A stretch of 64,000 nt of DNA from Verticillium longisporum. Lineage: Eukaryota; Ascomycota; Sordariomycetes; Glomerellales; Plectosphaerellaceae. The translations under genes and the position numbers were made by a program. Below, one piece after another: positions 45,364-60,233 of this stretch (position 1 is its first letter; every line of letters begins with the position of its first letter). Location: NCBI GenBank assembly GCA_019188255.1, contig JAETXT010000002.1:3596001-3660000 (forward strand). The letters are read 5' to 3'. A model generated the notes under the pieces. It ran no database searches. It was not told the DNA's origin and was given only the letters and a program-made list of their open reading frames with translations.

Positions 45364-48300
45364 CTATTGGTTGCCGGAGCCCGAGGGACCAGGGGTTCTA
45401 GGGGAGAAAGAGGGAGACTGCGGAACGGGTTAGCTTAGCTGTCATAACTTACAGCGCGATGTAGAGGACTCACAGTTGGGGAGTAGTTGGGGCTCGTCGG
45501 CGACTGCTGCATCGCCGGCCGTTGGAAGCTCGGGCTCGTGGGTGAGTACGAGTGTTCCGGCGACGTGGGGGACCACGACGGCGATGCGGGCGAGTACGAC
45601 GGCGAGGTAGGTCCCGCGCCGTGAAGGTTGGGCGACGTCGGGCTGTAGCTGGGACTAGCAGGCGAGTAGCTGGGCGACGTCGGTGAGTTGAACTGCGCAG
45701 GGGAGGTCGGCGAGTAGTGCCTCGGAGACGTGGGAGACGTCGGTGAGTAGCTCGGTGAGGTCGGGCTGTAGTTGGGACTGGCGGGGCTCGTCGGGCGGTG
45801 TACCGGCGACGTAGGAGAGAACGAAGGCGAGGACGGGCTGAACTGTGGCGAGGTCGCGTAGCGAGCACCTCCGTCCATGAGCGGCGACGTGGGCGAGTAA
45901 CCGCCACCCGGAGAGGTTGGCGAGTAGCCACCTGCACCAGCGAAGCTGCTGAATGGCGAAGTCGGTGACGTGGTGAACGGGCTGGTAGCTCCCGCTCGGC
46001 CAGGACTGGCACCACCGAAACCGCCATAGGTTCCGCCGTATTCGGTGCCAAAACCAGTGTTGTCATCCGAGCCAGCACCCACAATGGGAGAGAAGTTGCC
46101 CTCGTTGGAGGAGGGCGAGCCCAGAGACAGATAGCCAGAGTCCAGAGGCGAACCAGTGTCATAAGGCGTGGCCGCACCTCCCATCTCACCACCCTTGACA
46201 GGCATGCCGGGCACGAGACCCATTCTTGAGTTGTCACTGATAACCGTCTCAAGCATCTTGGGATCAAGAAGAACCTCAAAGTGGCCAGTGCCCATGGGGG
46301 CCATCTGTCCCAGCATGACGTTCTCAGAAATACCACGGCAGTCGTCAAGTTCGCCGACAGCGGCAGCCTCCAGCAGAATCTCGACAGTCTCCTCGAACGA
46401 ACAACGCATGAGCGCACCAGTATCGGCACGGTTGATACCGTGGCGGGTGACTGCAGAGATGCCACCACGGTAGGTCATGACATCGACAAGGAGCGCAAGA
46501 TGGCGATGGTTGACGTAAGAACCGTCGAAAGCGAGCACCTGTGTCAACTCACGAACCAGCGCGCCTCGGGCCGCTTCAATACCAAACACCTCGTTGATCT
46601 GCCAAAGGTGGTTGGTGTATGTGCGCGTGGCGTCAACTCCCTCCACCATGAGAACAGAGCTGAGCGAAGTACCAGACGTGTCGAGGTACCATTCCTGGCA
46701 CCTGTCGTCCGCCTTGGCCGCCAACAGCGCACCATCATCAGTCTCAATGAGCTTGGTCTCCTTGTTCAAGAAGGCTCTCTCAATGCCCAGGACACCACGA
46801 AGGGTCAGGGTGTCGAGCAGATGGGTCTCGAATTGCTTCAGCATGACATCGTCCTCCACCTTGCTCTCGTCGTCACCTCCCTTGTCGGGTTTAATGGTAC
46901 AGATGCGAATAACCTGCTCATCTGCGTTGTTGTCACTGAAAACAAGGTTGCAGTCGTTGGGGTAATCCGCCTTGATGCGCGATGCGACATCCTCGACCGT
47001 CAATTCCTTGTCGAGCATCTTCTGGCGATCGAGCGTGATACGTAGCAGCCACCTATTCTGCAGGTTCGCCGATTCGTGAGAGTCATCGGGAATAGCCCAG
47101 TAAGATTCCACCATGTCGGTATCAGAGGGAATCACTGTGTTCTCGAGGTCGGGGTCGTAGTAGATTTCAGTCATGGCAGTAACGGAGCGCAAAGTGGTGT
47201 GCTCGACAGTGCTGCGGAGAGCCTTGGCAGCCTCCTGGGTGGCGTTGCCCTCGCTCAGGTAGACAACCATGGAAGGTGTCTTGATGTTTTGTGCCAGGTT
47301 AAGAATCTCCTTGAGACGCGGCACACCGAGCGTAACGTTCTTGGACGACACACCGGCGAAATGGAAAGTGTTCAGCGTCATCTGCGTCGCGGGCTCACCA
47401 ATGGACTGGGCTGCCAGGACACCGACCATCTCACCAGGGCTGATAGACGCCTTGGCCCAGCGACCTTCAAGCTCACCGAGAACGTGGTTGAAGGCCAGCT
47501 TGTTGAGGCGCTGAAGACAAGCAACGCGCTTGAATGCAAGGCGCGAACGCATATGAGCCTTGAAAAGGATGGTGGCATTGTAGTCAGCCTCCTTAGAGAG
47601 ACCATCCTGACCACGAACCACAGTCATCCTGTCGAGCATAGACGCGACGGCCGGGATGACGTCCTGCGGCGTCAAGTCACTGCGCTGGAAGTCCTGGACG
47701 TTGAAGAGCTTCTTTGCTGTCTCCATGATGCGAACAATGTTGAGCGGCAGCTGCATCGACTCGTCGTCCTTCCTGCGGAAGTTGATCTCTCGAACGACCC
47801 TGCGGTCTTCGGCCAAGGCCTCGTATTCTTCGTCTAGAAGCTGCTGAGAGGCGGGGTCACCGGCAATCTCGTTGCCATATTCAAGCCAGTCGAGTTCCTC
47901 GGGTTTGTTGGCATCCATGACATCGAGCTTGTAACGGTCGTCGAACTTCTTGTTGGACATGTTGAGGAAGTCCATGCGTTGCTTCTCGATGTAAATGGCG
48001 TCGAGACCATCTTCACCGTAAAGGAACTGAATGATATCGCCAAGCGAGTTACGGACCGTGCCATCGTACTTGGCGCTAACGTCCTCAAGCGCCTTCACGA
48101 GACGACGCTGGATGTAACCCGTCTCGGCAGTCTTCACAGCAGTATCAATAAGACCCTCACGACCAGCCATGGCGTGGAAGAAGAATTCGCTAGGAGTGAG
48201 GCCACGGAGGTACGAGTTCTCAACGAAACCGCGGGCTTCAGGAGAGTAATCATCCTTGGTGAAGTGAGGCAGAGTGCGGTACTTGAAGCCGAAAGGAATA

Positions 48301-50720
48301 CGCTTTCCCTCGACGATTTGCTGACCGACCAGCGCAGTCATCTGCGAAATGTTGATGGACGAACCCTTGGAGCCTGACAGAGCCATAGTGACGGCGTTGT
48401 TGAGATCCTTCAGACTCTTCTGCGTTGTGGTACCTGCCTTGTCACGGGCTGTGTTGAGAGCTCGCGAGACCTTGCTCTCAAAGGTCTCTCGAATGTTCAT
48501 ACCGGGAGAAGGCTCGAGCTCGTTGTTTGTGGCCTGCTTGGTGAGGCGGGCGACTTCGTCCTTTTGTTCATCGATGTGGCCCTGGACCTTTTCAATGGTA
48601 AGGGTATCAGGAATAGTATCACCGATGCCGATACTGAAACCGTTGTGGAGCAGCCAGTAGTTGACAGTCTGTTGAACGCCGTTAAGGAACTTCATCGCAG
48701 CTTCTGGGCCGTGCTCGTTGTAGACAATATGGACGATACCACCACTGGCAGCGCCAATGACCTTCTTCGTGAGGAGACCATACATGAGCTGACCGGACTG
48801 AATCAGGAGACCCTCGTCCTTGACAGAGTTGTCCTCCTTTGTGTCGGGTAAGCTGTTGAGACTGACAATCTCAGGAATGGCCATGCTCATAATCTGCTTT
48901 CCTGTCCATCGAGGGCTAGGCCTGAGGATAGCTGGAACGGGAATGATACCATCCCAGTTGGGGACCCACAGCATGATGTTCATGACCTCCTCCTTGGTGA
49001 GGAAGACGTCACGGCGGCAGAGTTTGTAGGCACCAGCCAGCGTGTCCTGGACAATACCCATGAGGGGACCGTTTCGCTGCGGAGAGACAATGTTGATGGG
49101 GACCATGCAAAGCTCTTTGATTTCGGCGCGAGTTTCTTCGCTTTGCGGGACGTGAAGGTTCATCTCGTCACCATCGAAATCAGCGTTGTAAGGCGATGTG
49201 ACTGACAGGTTCAGTCTGAAGGTCGAGTAGGGCATGACACGAACCCTGTGACCCATCATGGACTCCTTGTGAAGTGACGGCTGACGATTGAAGATGATAT
49301 AATCACCAGTCATGAGATGACGCTCCACCTTCCAGCCGTATTCGAGCGAGATCTGCCCAGCACGTCGGTGATGCCGCAAGTCAATTCTTGTACCGTCTGT
49401 GCGAATGACATACTTTGCGCCGGGGTGCTCGTTTGGCCCGTTCTGCACCAGCTCGTGCAGCTTGCCAATGTTGTAAGGGGTAACGGTCTCCGGGTACGTC
49501 AACGTCCTAGCAATACTCCTGGGGACACCAACCTCGTCCAGGGACAGGTTGGCGTCACCAGTGATGACAGTACGAGCTGAGAAGTCGACACGTTTACCCA
49601 TCAAGTTTCCTCGTAGACGACCTTCCTTGCCCTTGAGACGAGCTCGGATGGCTTTGACAGGACGTCCGCTCTTCTGAAGAGCGCGTGGTTGGCCAGCAAT
49701 GTCGTTGTCCATGTATGTGGCGACGTGGTATTGGAGGAGCTGCTCGAAGTCTCTGGCAATATGAGCGGGCGAAGCTTCTCTGATGGCCTGTCGAACATTG
49801 CCGTTGGCACGAATGATATCACCAAGCTTGTAGGTCAAATCATCCTCGTTCCTCATACCCTGGCCTGTACCGTCCATAGAAATACTGGGACGTACAGGAG
49901 GAGGGGGACCGGGAGAACGGTGATAATCATCCACTCAGGGCGAGCGTAGTCGAGGTTAAGACCCATATCCCTCAGGTCGTCGTCGGAGATGCGACGCAGA
50001 ATACCGTGGGCGCGATCAGCCGTGATTGGGACCTCCTTGACGTCTTTGACGCCGTCTTCGGTGGTTGACGTAACCTTCTCGATGAGCTGAAGGGCTTTGG
50101 CGCGGATGTCGTGCTTGACGTTGCCACAACCATCATGGGGGACTTGGTTCTGTCTCCTCAGCTCGGGGAAAGAATCGGGGCCATCCTTCTCCTCTTTGAG
50201 CTCGTTCTCGCACCGCTTCTTCTTCTTGCAATGAAGCCAGACACGATGAAAGCGCTGCTTGGGGTCTCTCGTGTTCACAGCTTGTTCGAATTCAGGATCA
50301 TTCTGAGCAGCCAAGTTAGCAAGACAAGAATCAAGGCAGTCGCTTCGCGTCGAAAAGACTGACTCTATCACCCAAGACCTTGTAACACTCAAGGCAGACG
50401 ATTTCAAGAATCTTCTTGACCTTCTTGATGAAACCCGGGTGGTAGACGCCCTTGGCGAGCTCAATGTGACCAAAATGACCAGGACATTCGCCCATGGCTT
50501 GCGTGCACGTCTTGCACTTGAACTGGCGATCGATGGAACCGAGAAGAGGGTCGTTGAGACCGCTGTCGCGTGGCTTGGTACGCGTCTCGTCCATCGTCTC
50601 GGGGTAGATGACATGACAGACACTCATCGTCTTGATCTGTTCGGGCGACATGAGGCCAAACTGAATCTCCTCAATCGTCTTGACGGGCGCACTTGAGTGC
50701 GTGAAGTAGAGGTTCGCCAT
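45364..50720 (-). CDS. RPB1: RNA polymerase II largest subunit RPB1 (1746 aa after frame correction)
   Basis: Three exons: 50364-50720, 45474-50302 and 45364-45417 (introns 61 and 56 nt; donors GTCAGT and GTGAGT). Catalytic subunit of nuclear RNA polymerase II. Seen in order: N-terminal zinc site [17 protein letters not shown], clamp ([12 protein letters not shown]), lid/rudder area, catalytic [12 protein letters not shown] at about 494-498 (Mg-binding Asp triad), bridge helix and funnel ([33 protein letters not shown]), trigger loop ([10 protein letters not shown]), and a CTD of diverged YSPTSPS heptads from about residue 1560. The tail [17 protein letters not shown] comes from the last small exon. 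One base is missing in the run 49903-49907, inside the near-invariant [14 protein letters not shown]. As the gene is essential, this is almost surely an assembly error. Confidence 0.97.
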
Positions 50721-51773
50721 GTTGTGTGGTGTTTTTTGTCGAAGCGGCTATCGACAGAGTGTCGGGAAGCGCGCAAGTCGATGATTATTAGGTGGACGGT
50801 GGCCGTCGGTGATGGAAAGCGCGTCTAAAGGAAGGATTCGCGCCCGTGGCAATCGATGGAGGCGAGCCCGTCGGTCGCGGTCGTAATCCACACGTCGTGA
50901 AGCGAAGGTGAAGAAAAGTCGGACAAAGTCGCAAGAGTCGCAAGAAAACCCGTTCCTTCCCCCGCGGAAACCTGCTCAAATGATGGAAAGAGAGTCTGCG
51001 CGAGCCGTTGGGATTGATGGGGATGCGCCTCGTGAAGAAAAATCAAATCCGATCCCTCTGGCCAGCGGCCCAGGAGTAGCCGTTCCTACTCGTCACCCCA
51101 ATGGCCGCCACCGCTGCGGACTGGTCGAGACGTCAAAAATCGCGTTGCTAAAAGTCGGTGGGCGTGTCGAGATGTCGGCGGCAGTCTCGAAACACTATTT
51201 GGGACGCGCGTTGTGATGGCGCCGCGACGTTGATGGCGAGGTGGTTGATGATGAAGGCAGAGTGAGGCGACAGGCAGGAGCCAGCAGACCAGAGAGAAAT
51301 CTTGCCTCCCAGGCGGCTGCGCACCACGGAGATGGCGCTAATCCAGTTTTGGCCGTTAGGCGTGTGGTGGTGGGTCTGGCTCGTGTTGCCTGAGGTACCG
51401 ACATCAATTCAACTCAGGACTGGGCAAGCTGGGGAACAACTCCCCTTTGTCAGCCGCGAAACGGTCGCTCTAGTCCACATTCACTGGCTGTCATCCTTTC
51501 TTTCTCTATCCCGTGTGCTTCCATGTCCGATCCAGACAAGCACGCGACGTCAAAAGCTCATTGATCCCAGTCAGTCCATTGAGTGCCTATCAGCCTCGAT
51601 GGGATCGCCTAACGGAATAACTCGATCAAAGACCAAGCAACCATCTGCACCAATGGATCGGCCCGGATCACTCCTATTTTGAGACTGCATCAGACAGCCC
51701 CGCATCATGCGTCGGACAAAGACCTCCTATTATTCATTTCCAAGGTGGTCAGGTCTACGTCTCCTTCGACTGC
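50721..51773. other. Intergenic: RPB1 promoter and SWD1 3' flank
   Basis: No gene seen. The 100 bp before the RPB1 ATG contain no TATA box. Confidence 0.55.
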
Positions 51774-53265
51774 CTATTTTTTCCGCCCCTTGGCACCCCG
51801 TCGTTTTGCCGGCGCTTTCTTGTCCGCCGACATGTCATCGAGTATCTCGCCATCCGCACCGGGGCTTCTCCTACGCATAGTGCCGGTCGAAACGGCCACG
51901 AACTCCTCCTCGCTGTCGCTGTCGGCAAGGTCAAATAGGATGGGCATTCGAAATTTGCCCTGGCGCCCTCCTTCGCCTGCGTTTTGCTGCTCCAAAGCCC
52001 CATTCTCGAAAGGAGTCACGACGTCGACGTCCTCATCCTCAGCATCCAGCCGTCGCTTCGTGAGCTCCTCCTGTCCGTATATGTCGAATTCGTCCTCTCG
52101 CTCGACGTATTCTTGGTTCTCCTCCACCTGCGCAAAGTCGGGTGCCAGTCGAGCCCACTTTTGCTCGGGTACGATGGACCAGACGTATATCCTGCCCGTC
52201 TCGAGGCCGCAGGTCGCCAGAAAGTGACGTTGCGGGTGCCATTCTATGACGCCCTGTTCCTCCTTTGGGCCATCCAATATTCTCGTCAGACTTCCTGTCC
52301 GACGCTCCCACACGTAGATTTCGTGATTGTTGTAGGTGGACGCCGCCACATATTCCCCTGTCGCCGTAAATGTGACGTGATTCCACGACAATCTGTTGAC
52401 TTGATCCTCGAACTCGTGCTCCTTAATCAGGTAGAGGGTATCGACGTCGAGGTCTTTAGCGTTGAGGTCGGGTACATAGAACGTTCGGACTTTTCGATCT
52501 TGAGAGTTGACCAAAAGGTCTCGCCCCGACCTAGTCAAGCGTAACGTCGTGATGACGCCGTTGCACTGCTTTCCCGAGTGTATAACGGACCGACTCTTGA
52601 CGTCGATAATGTTGATCCAGCCCTTGTTGGTGCCCGCGATGATGTGGTCACCCGATGCTGTGAAGATGGTCACGGTCGTCGTCTGCTTCGCGTCCTCCTT
52701 GGCATGCTTCTCTGCCAGCGCATCGTCTCCGTCTCCGCTCGATCGCTTCGGTATAGAGGTCAGGGCATGCTTGACTTCGACGGGCTCGGTAACGTCGACA
52801 AGCATGGGTTGGGCTTCGAAGAGCGACGCGACAAAAAGATTGCTATAGAAAAAAGTCAACGACCGCTTACAGAGACGGCAAGAACGCCAACGTCACTCAC
52901 TGGTTGTGTGGGTGCAGCTCGGCAATGTACGCCGGCGCTCTGAAGCGCACCTCGCGATACTTTGTCCCATCTTGCAGGTCCCAAAGAATGACTTTCCAGC
53001 CCTGGCATGCAGACAGCAGGTAGCGTCCGCATCCCGACCAGCTCAACGACGTGATGCTCCTGTTGTGGCCGCGCATCTTCCTTGCAACGCCCATGGTCTC
53101 AATGTCCCAGACAACCAGAGTGCCGTCGACGCGCCCGGAGGCGAGAAAGTCGCCCGTCTTGTTGAAGCGCAAGCATGTCGCGTGGCCAGAGCGTATAGTG
53201 TTTGTGTTTGTGATTTGCTCAATGTACTCGACCGCCTCCTCGGGGTCGGCTAGAAGCAAGTTCAT
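51774..53265 (-). CDS. SWD1: COMPASS subunit SWD1 / RbBP5 homologue (477 aa)
   Basis: Two exons, 52901-53265 and 51774-52842 (58-nt intron, GTGAGT ... TTCTATAG), joining as LHPHNHNLFVASLFEAQPML. The ATG is at 53263-53265, and the usual family start MNLLLADP follows. A WD40 propeller: SGHATCLRFNKTGDFLASG, GTLVVWDIET, GHNRSITSLSWS, WKVILWDLQDG, then ASGDHIIAGTNKGWINI, a long charged insert, WNHVTFTATGEYVAAST and EIYVWERRTG. The basic/acidic C-tail ends KKAPAKRRGAKGRKK. Swd1 is a core subunit of the Set1/COMPASS complex that methylates histone H3 lysine 4 in the nucleus; RbBP5 activates the SET domain. Divergent from THG1 with a 390-bp shared promoter. Intact. Confidence 0.93.
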
Positions 53266-53655
53266 GGTGTCGAGGGGCGCATGTTTTGCCAGGGATTGAG
53301 ACCCCAATACGACAGTCTTCTGGTCTGGTCGACGTCGATTCGGAATGGTTCGTCCTTGTCGAGCAGGGAGGGTTGCTGCCAGCCGATTCTCGGGTGGAAA
53401 TGCCGGTTGGTAGAGTGTGTTCGATTGGAGATGGGTTACCTACCTCTACTAAGGTAGGTAGGGACGCGACCCTGCAAGGCGGATGCGCGACCTCAGGTGG
53501 TACAAGCTCGCAGCCCCGCTGCAGCGACCCCTCCCCCCACCATCACTCACTCACCTCCCCTTCGCATTGTCCAGGGCCTATTCGGCACTGACTTACACAG
53601 TCACACTCTCAATTTGAGTCAGAGATCAGGCATAGCTCTGGTCGTCGGCAGCACC
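53266..53655. promoter_or_regulatory. Divergent promoter SWD1 / THG1
   Basis: 390 bp between divergent start codons. Contains an imperfect inverted repeat CTACCTCTACTAAGGTAGG at about 53440-53460 and no TATA box. Confidence 0.55.
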
Positions 53656-54726
53656 ATGGCGAACTCCAAGTAAGACTCACTGTTGTTGCAGAAAGGATGT
53701 TGTCTAACTAATTTAGGTTCGAATATGTAAAGGCTTTTGAGCAGCCAGACACCCTACTCCAAAACACATGGGTTGTTGTCAGGATAGATGGGAGAGGTTT
53801 TACAAAGTCAGACTCTCACCGTCCGATGCTTCCGGAACGCCGCACTCACACGTTTACAGGCTCTGCGCCAAGTATGCTTTCGAGAAGCCGAACGACAAGC
53901 GCGCCCTTGATCTTATGAACGCAGCCGCCAGGGCTGTCATGACCGATTTGCCAGACATCACCATCGCCTACGGCGTCAGTGACGAGTACAGCTTCGTGTT
54001 CCACAAGTCCTGTACGCTATTTGAAAGGCGTGCCAGCAAGCTCGTGACAACGATCGTCTCGACTTTCACAGCACACTACATACACTCTTGGTCCACGTAT
54101 TTCCCAGATGCACCGTTAACCTTGCCTCTACCCAGCTTCGATGGACGGGCCGTCTGTTACCCTAGCGTACAGAATCTGAGGGACTACATGAGCTGGCGAC
54201 AAGTCGACTGTGGGTAGAAATCTCTGGAGCCTCCCAGGCGAACACGCTGACAAGGAGCAGGTCATATCAACAACCTGTACAACACGACCTTCTGGGCCCT
54301 GATCCAGCTCGGAGGTATGGACAACCGCGCGGCAGAAGAGCTTCTAGCTGGCACAGTTTCGGGTGACAAGAACGAGATTCTCTTCTCCCGTTTCCATATC
54401 AACTACAATAATGAGCCTGAGATGTACAAGAAGGGCAGCGTCGTGTTCCGAGACGTCAGTTCCCTCTACCTCTCACAGAAATCTCGTCTTGCTAATTAGC
54501 ATACTAGTATGAACTGGTCGAGCCGGGAACGCACAATGTCCAGGCAGATGCAGACGCCATTGCGGAGCCGGTTTCCATGACCAAGTCCCAGACAGAGAAG
54601 GACAAGAAGCGGCGGAACAAAGCACGGATTGTGATTGAGCATCTAGATATCATTAAGGACGACTTTTGGGACCGGCGACCGTGGCTGCTATCGAACAAGC
54701 CGGGCAAGGCACCAAAGGAGACCTAG
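53656..54726 (+). CDS. THG1: tRNA(His) guanylyltransferase THG1 (288 aa)
   Basis: Five exons: 53656-53669, 53717-53806, 53860-54209, 54261-54454 and 54508-54726. The introns are 47-53 nt; donors include GTCAGA and GTCAGT. The enzyme adds G at position -1 of tRNA-His by 3'-5' chemistry, needed for recognition by histidyl-tRNA synthetase. Signatures: [19 protein letters not shown], the metal-binding [29 protein letters not shown] (second catalytic acidic site), [41 protein letters not shown] and an [20 protein letters not shown] segment typical of the family's second half. All exon phases join without correction. Present in nucleus/cytosol in yeast and essential there. No oddities apart from the 14-nt first exon. 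Confidence 0.96.
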
Positions 54727-55175
54727 AAGATAGAAACAGTTCTGTCGTAGTTCCGATCTTGTCGATGGATGTTGGAGTACAGAGCCTAGTTGTTGCGGGC
54801 TCAACACGGAACTAAATATCTCTATCGGTTCACATTGTCTTCAGGACAGTCACTATTCCTCGGCCTGAGTTTTGCGTACGAGTCTTCTATTTTGGACAAA
54901 ACGCTTGCAAACTACCACCATGATATGCCCTGGTGCTTGCGAATCTGCGCAGCCAGGTCACACTCCAAGCCCGGGAAAAACAGTCGCTATGGGCCCCCTT
55001 CATTGGTAATCTTGCCCTGGCGCAGCGGTTCTGAATCCTAAACCTCCATTGGGTGCCCGAGCATTGGGCCCTTTCTAACGCCTGCAGTGCTTCAACAGCT
55101 TGGTCAAGTGTGCGACCAGCCTGGGTATCATGCACGCTCTATGAATCACAGCCTCTCCCTATATCCAGTTTTCTT
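54727..55175. other. Convergent 3' spacer
   Basis: Lies between the THG1 and TMA23 stop codons; holds both 3' UTRs and nothing else recognised. Confidence 0.55.
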
Positions 55176-55877
55176 TCAGCCCGTTTTGCGCGCCTCTCGC
55201 GCCGCCCGTCGTATCCTCTTCGCCTCTCTCCTCGCACGCCGCTCCTCTTTCGTCTCGTCCCGTTTCGACTTGTCCGAGTCCTCGTCAGAAGACGCCCTCT
55301 TCGACGAGTTCTTCGACAACGTCTGCGAAGCCTTCAGCACCCTCCTGGCCTCCTTCCTCTGCCTCTTCGCCTCCCTGTCCGCCCTCCTCGTCGCCCGCCT
55401 CGCCTTTCTCTGCGCCTTGCTCTCCTTGGCCCCGCCGCCGCCAACCGGCGTCAACGTGCCCGTCGCGCTATCCTCACTCGTCGTCGTCGCCTCCTCCTCA
55501 TCGTCCAGCTTCTCCTCCCTCTCAATCTGCGCAATCGTCCCCTCAAGGAACCCACCCTTGACGAAACAGCCCCCGAGCTTCCACCGCCCGCCAGCCCCCT
55601 TCTCGACGCCGCCGATGCGCCCGCCGTTCTGCACAGCCTGCACGACGCCCAGCTTGCCGTCCGTGCCCGTCGTCGTGCTGAGCCCCTGCAGCTGCTCGTC
55701 AAAGGCGTTCATCCACCACTGGTCGCTCGTGTAGTGGGCCTTTTGCCCGATGCCCTTGTTGCCGTCGCGGCGGTTGAGGAGGAGGGGCTTCGAGAGGCCG
55801 ATCGCGTCCGAGGTCGCGTGGAGGGAGTGGCCTGCGCCGCGCCAGCCCTGGGACGTGAGGAGGGCGTGGGCGTCCAT
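55176..55877 (-). CDS. TMA23: TMA23-like G-patch nucleolar protein (233 aa)
   Basis: Single exon. The N-terminus MDAHALLTSQGWRGAGHSL followed by NKGIGQKAHYTSDQWWMNAF is the G-patch-like head typical of the Tma23 group (the fungal QGWRG...GLG...WWxxAFD pattern). A Gly-rich link (GGRIGGVEKGAGGRWKLGG) follows, then an acidic patch and a long Lys/Arg-rich coiled tail (KAQRKARRATRRADREAKRQ; ERRARREAKRIRR), which should target the nucleolus and bind RNA. Yeast Tma23 associates with ribosomes and pre-40S assembly. Length exceeds yeast TMA23 modestly. The basic tail may vary in length among fungi. Confidence 0.85.
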   Translation of the reverse strand: MDAHALLTSQGWRGAGHSLHATSDAIGLSKPLLLNRRDGNKGIGQKAHYTSDQWWMNAFDEQLQGLSTTTGTDGKLGVVQAVQNGGRIGGVEKGAGGRWKLGGCFVKGGFLEGTIAQIEREEKLDDEEEATTTSEDSATGTLTPVGGGGAKESKAQRKARRATRRADREAKRQRKEARRVLKASQTLSKNSSKRASSDEDSDKSKRDETKEERRARREAKRIRRAAREARKTG

Positions 55878-56497
55878 CTTTTCTTTTGCGCTTCTGCTTT
55901 TGGTTTTGGTTCTGCCTTGTCGGGGGCGGGGGTGAGTTTCGTGGAGATTGGCGCCGGTGGTTACGATCCGGCGGTTGATGGGTTGAGGGTGTCGTTCTTT
56001 GGAGGGTTATTGGGAGAATATAGGCTGTCTAGGATCTTATCATGACGAGGAATTCGCAAGTCGGGCGTCTGGAGGTTTGCGCTGGGATGCTGTCGCTGGT
56101 TTGAGGATGGTCAGCCAGCGAGCGGCGGAAAATGCATGTTGGGACTTTTTTTCCATGGCCAGGCTTATCTTATCACACCTGGCTGGCCCGCCAAACCCCT
56201 CCAACTCCGTCGCTCACCCAGTCTCTCAAATTTGCTCTCTGAAAGTCAGCGTGCAATGATAAAAGACATTTATCAGCAGTTGTTCAGATTCGCACCGGTT
56301 TTCACATTTACAGTCGTCGTGAGAAATCCATGATCAATTTCAAGTCATGATACTAAATTGAATGCTCCCAGTCCTCAGGAAGCCAAATCGCAATTTTGTT
56401 GTCCAAAACGCCCCACATATGGTATAATCAAAGCTGAAAAGAAATGCCATGCTCTCGGCCTCATGCTACATCCATGTAGTTAGACACAGGCCACTGC
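55878..56497. other. Intergenic: TMA23 promoter and homocitrate synthase 3' flank
   Basis: No gene recognised; AT-richer toward 56300-56450, as expected for a 3' UTR. Confidence 0.5.
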
Positions 56498-58519
<2,022 letters not shown>

Positions 58520-60130
58520 GGCTGCGGTTTGTGTTGGGTAGGAGGGGGCGTGACTGTGGCTGGTAGGTGGTGTCGAGTCTCGATAGGTGGCGGCGATGGG
58601 TAGGTAGAATTGAGGTCAGGAATGGTGGAGAGGGAGGGGGGCTTTGGCCGTCGGCTTGTGCTTTTATGGTCGAGGGGATTTCCAAAGTTGAGTCACAACA
58701 GGGAAAGGGAAAATCTGGGGATCGGTGATTGAACAGAGGCGCAGGTAGGTACGACTATGAGGAAGGATACCTACATGGAGGTAGGTCCAGTAGGTACATG
58801 TACTACGAAGGTAGGTGGAGGCCAGCAGTCTTTCTCCATGTACCTCAGCTCAGCTACTGTGGTTTTTTTTCCCGCCCTCTTGCCTCTTTGCCTCAATTCT
58901 GCTTCCTCTTGCCCCTCCGTGTCTCTGCACTCTGCATTTTCCTGGGCTTGCCGGCTGCGCTTGCTCGTGCTCTGCGTGCTTCGCTCTGCTCCGACGGCCA
59001 GCCGGGGCCATTGCCATTGGCATTTGCCATTTGCAGGCGCTAGGACTGGATGACAAGGGTCTGTATGCCCCCCTCCAGGGCCCCGCCAGACCCCACGCGT
59101 CGCCTTGCTTGACGCCATTCTGCGAGGAGGAGCCAATCGTCTTGCACCAGTGTCCTGATTCCCGGCGAGCCACAGGCACAGGGCCCTTGGACTTTTTTTC
59201 TGTGTAGTGGACCGTGCTTCCTGGAGTCACCGCCATTTTTTTTTTTTTCCCTCTTTTCTACTCTGTTCTGCCTAGTGACGCATGCAGTCCATCCGAGGCG
59301 AAGTTTTAGTTGGAGGAACGGCGGTACGTACTTTGGGGTTTCACCCCGACCATCGGACCGCCCGCCTGTCGATGACTAACGAACGTTGTCAGTGCTTGCG
59401 GCTGGTTGGACAGGCTTGTGGCGGGGGATGGCTGGTGGTTAACTTTGTCGTGGACTGAAGGATGTCATTGTAGGTACCTAGGTAGGTACTGGGAGGAGCA
59501 TCAATATGCTTCATGCAGTTGTCAACAGCTTCTGCTTCTTGCATGAGGGGCCATAAGTTTTTTTCAATCCCGATAAGACCTGATGACTGCAGGATAAATC
59601 TCATAAACTACCTTTCCTATCATCAATGAATATTCATTAACAAATCTTCCAAAGAGCACACTCGCAATCCCTCGAGAATATTAGCATTCAATCCAACATA
59701 AACACATCCTGCCGAGACGCAGACAGTCAAGGAAGCTCACCATCTCATCACAAGCGGCCGTGCCAAACTGTCCAAGGCCGGTGCTTTTGCGGCCTCGCCA
59801 TACCTTAAGCTTCGCCAACAAGGCATAAAACAATGGTGGAAGCATCCAGGAGGACATTTTGACGATGTAAGACCGGTAGCCGTTAACAACATCCTTTACC
59901 CGACAAGCCCCCTTAAGCCTGCCACTCTCAACATTTGTCGACCTGCCATGTCTTCTGCAATGCTCCCCGATTTTTGATGACTCTCCCAGACGGTTGAGGC
60001 CTACTGTACGAGGACAATAACCTTGCCGAGGCGCACTTGGACGTCTGACTTGATGGTAATAGACCTTGGGCTCATCCCGACTTTACACAACGGCATCCGT
60101 CCACTTGCTACGCCAACAGCACAATTCAAG
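58520..60130. other. Intergenic, no gene recognised
   Basis: Holds several AGGTAGGTA words (58743, 58779, 58809, 59471-59490) and C/T runs. Promoter of homocitrate synthase on the left, of the secreted protein on the right. Confidence 0.5.
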
Positions 60131-60136
60131 TATAAA
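60131..60136 (+). promoter_or_regulatory. TATA box of the secreted-protein gene
   Basis: TATAAA 98 bp before the ATG, followed by a CT-rich leader. Confidence 0.65.
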
Positions 60137-60233
60137 ACAGACAGTCCAACGCATGCTCTCTGTCCGTTTTCTGTCCTGTCCCGGTAGTTCTTTCTTCCCC
60201 CTCAGCTCCCAACCTCTCCGCACCATCAGCATC

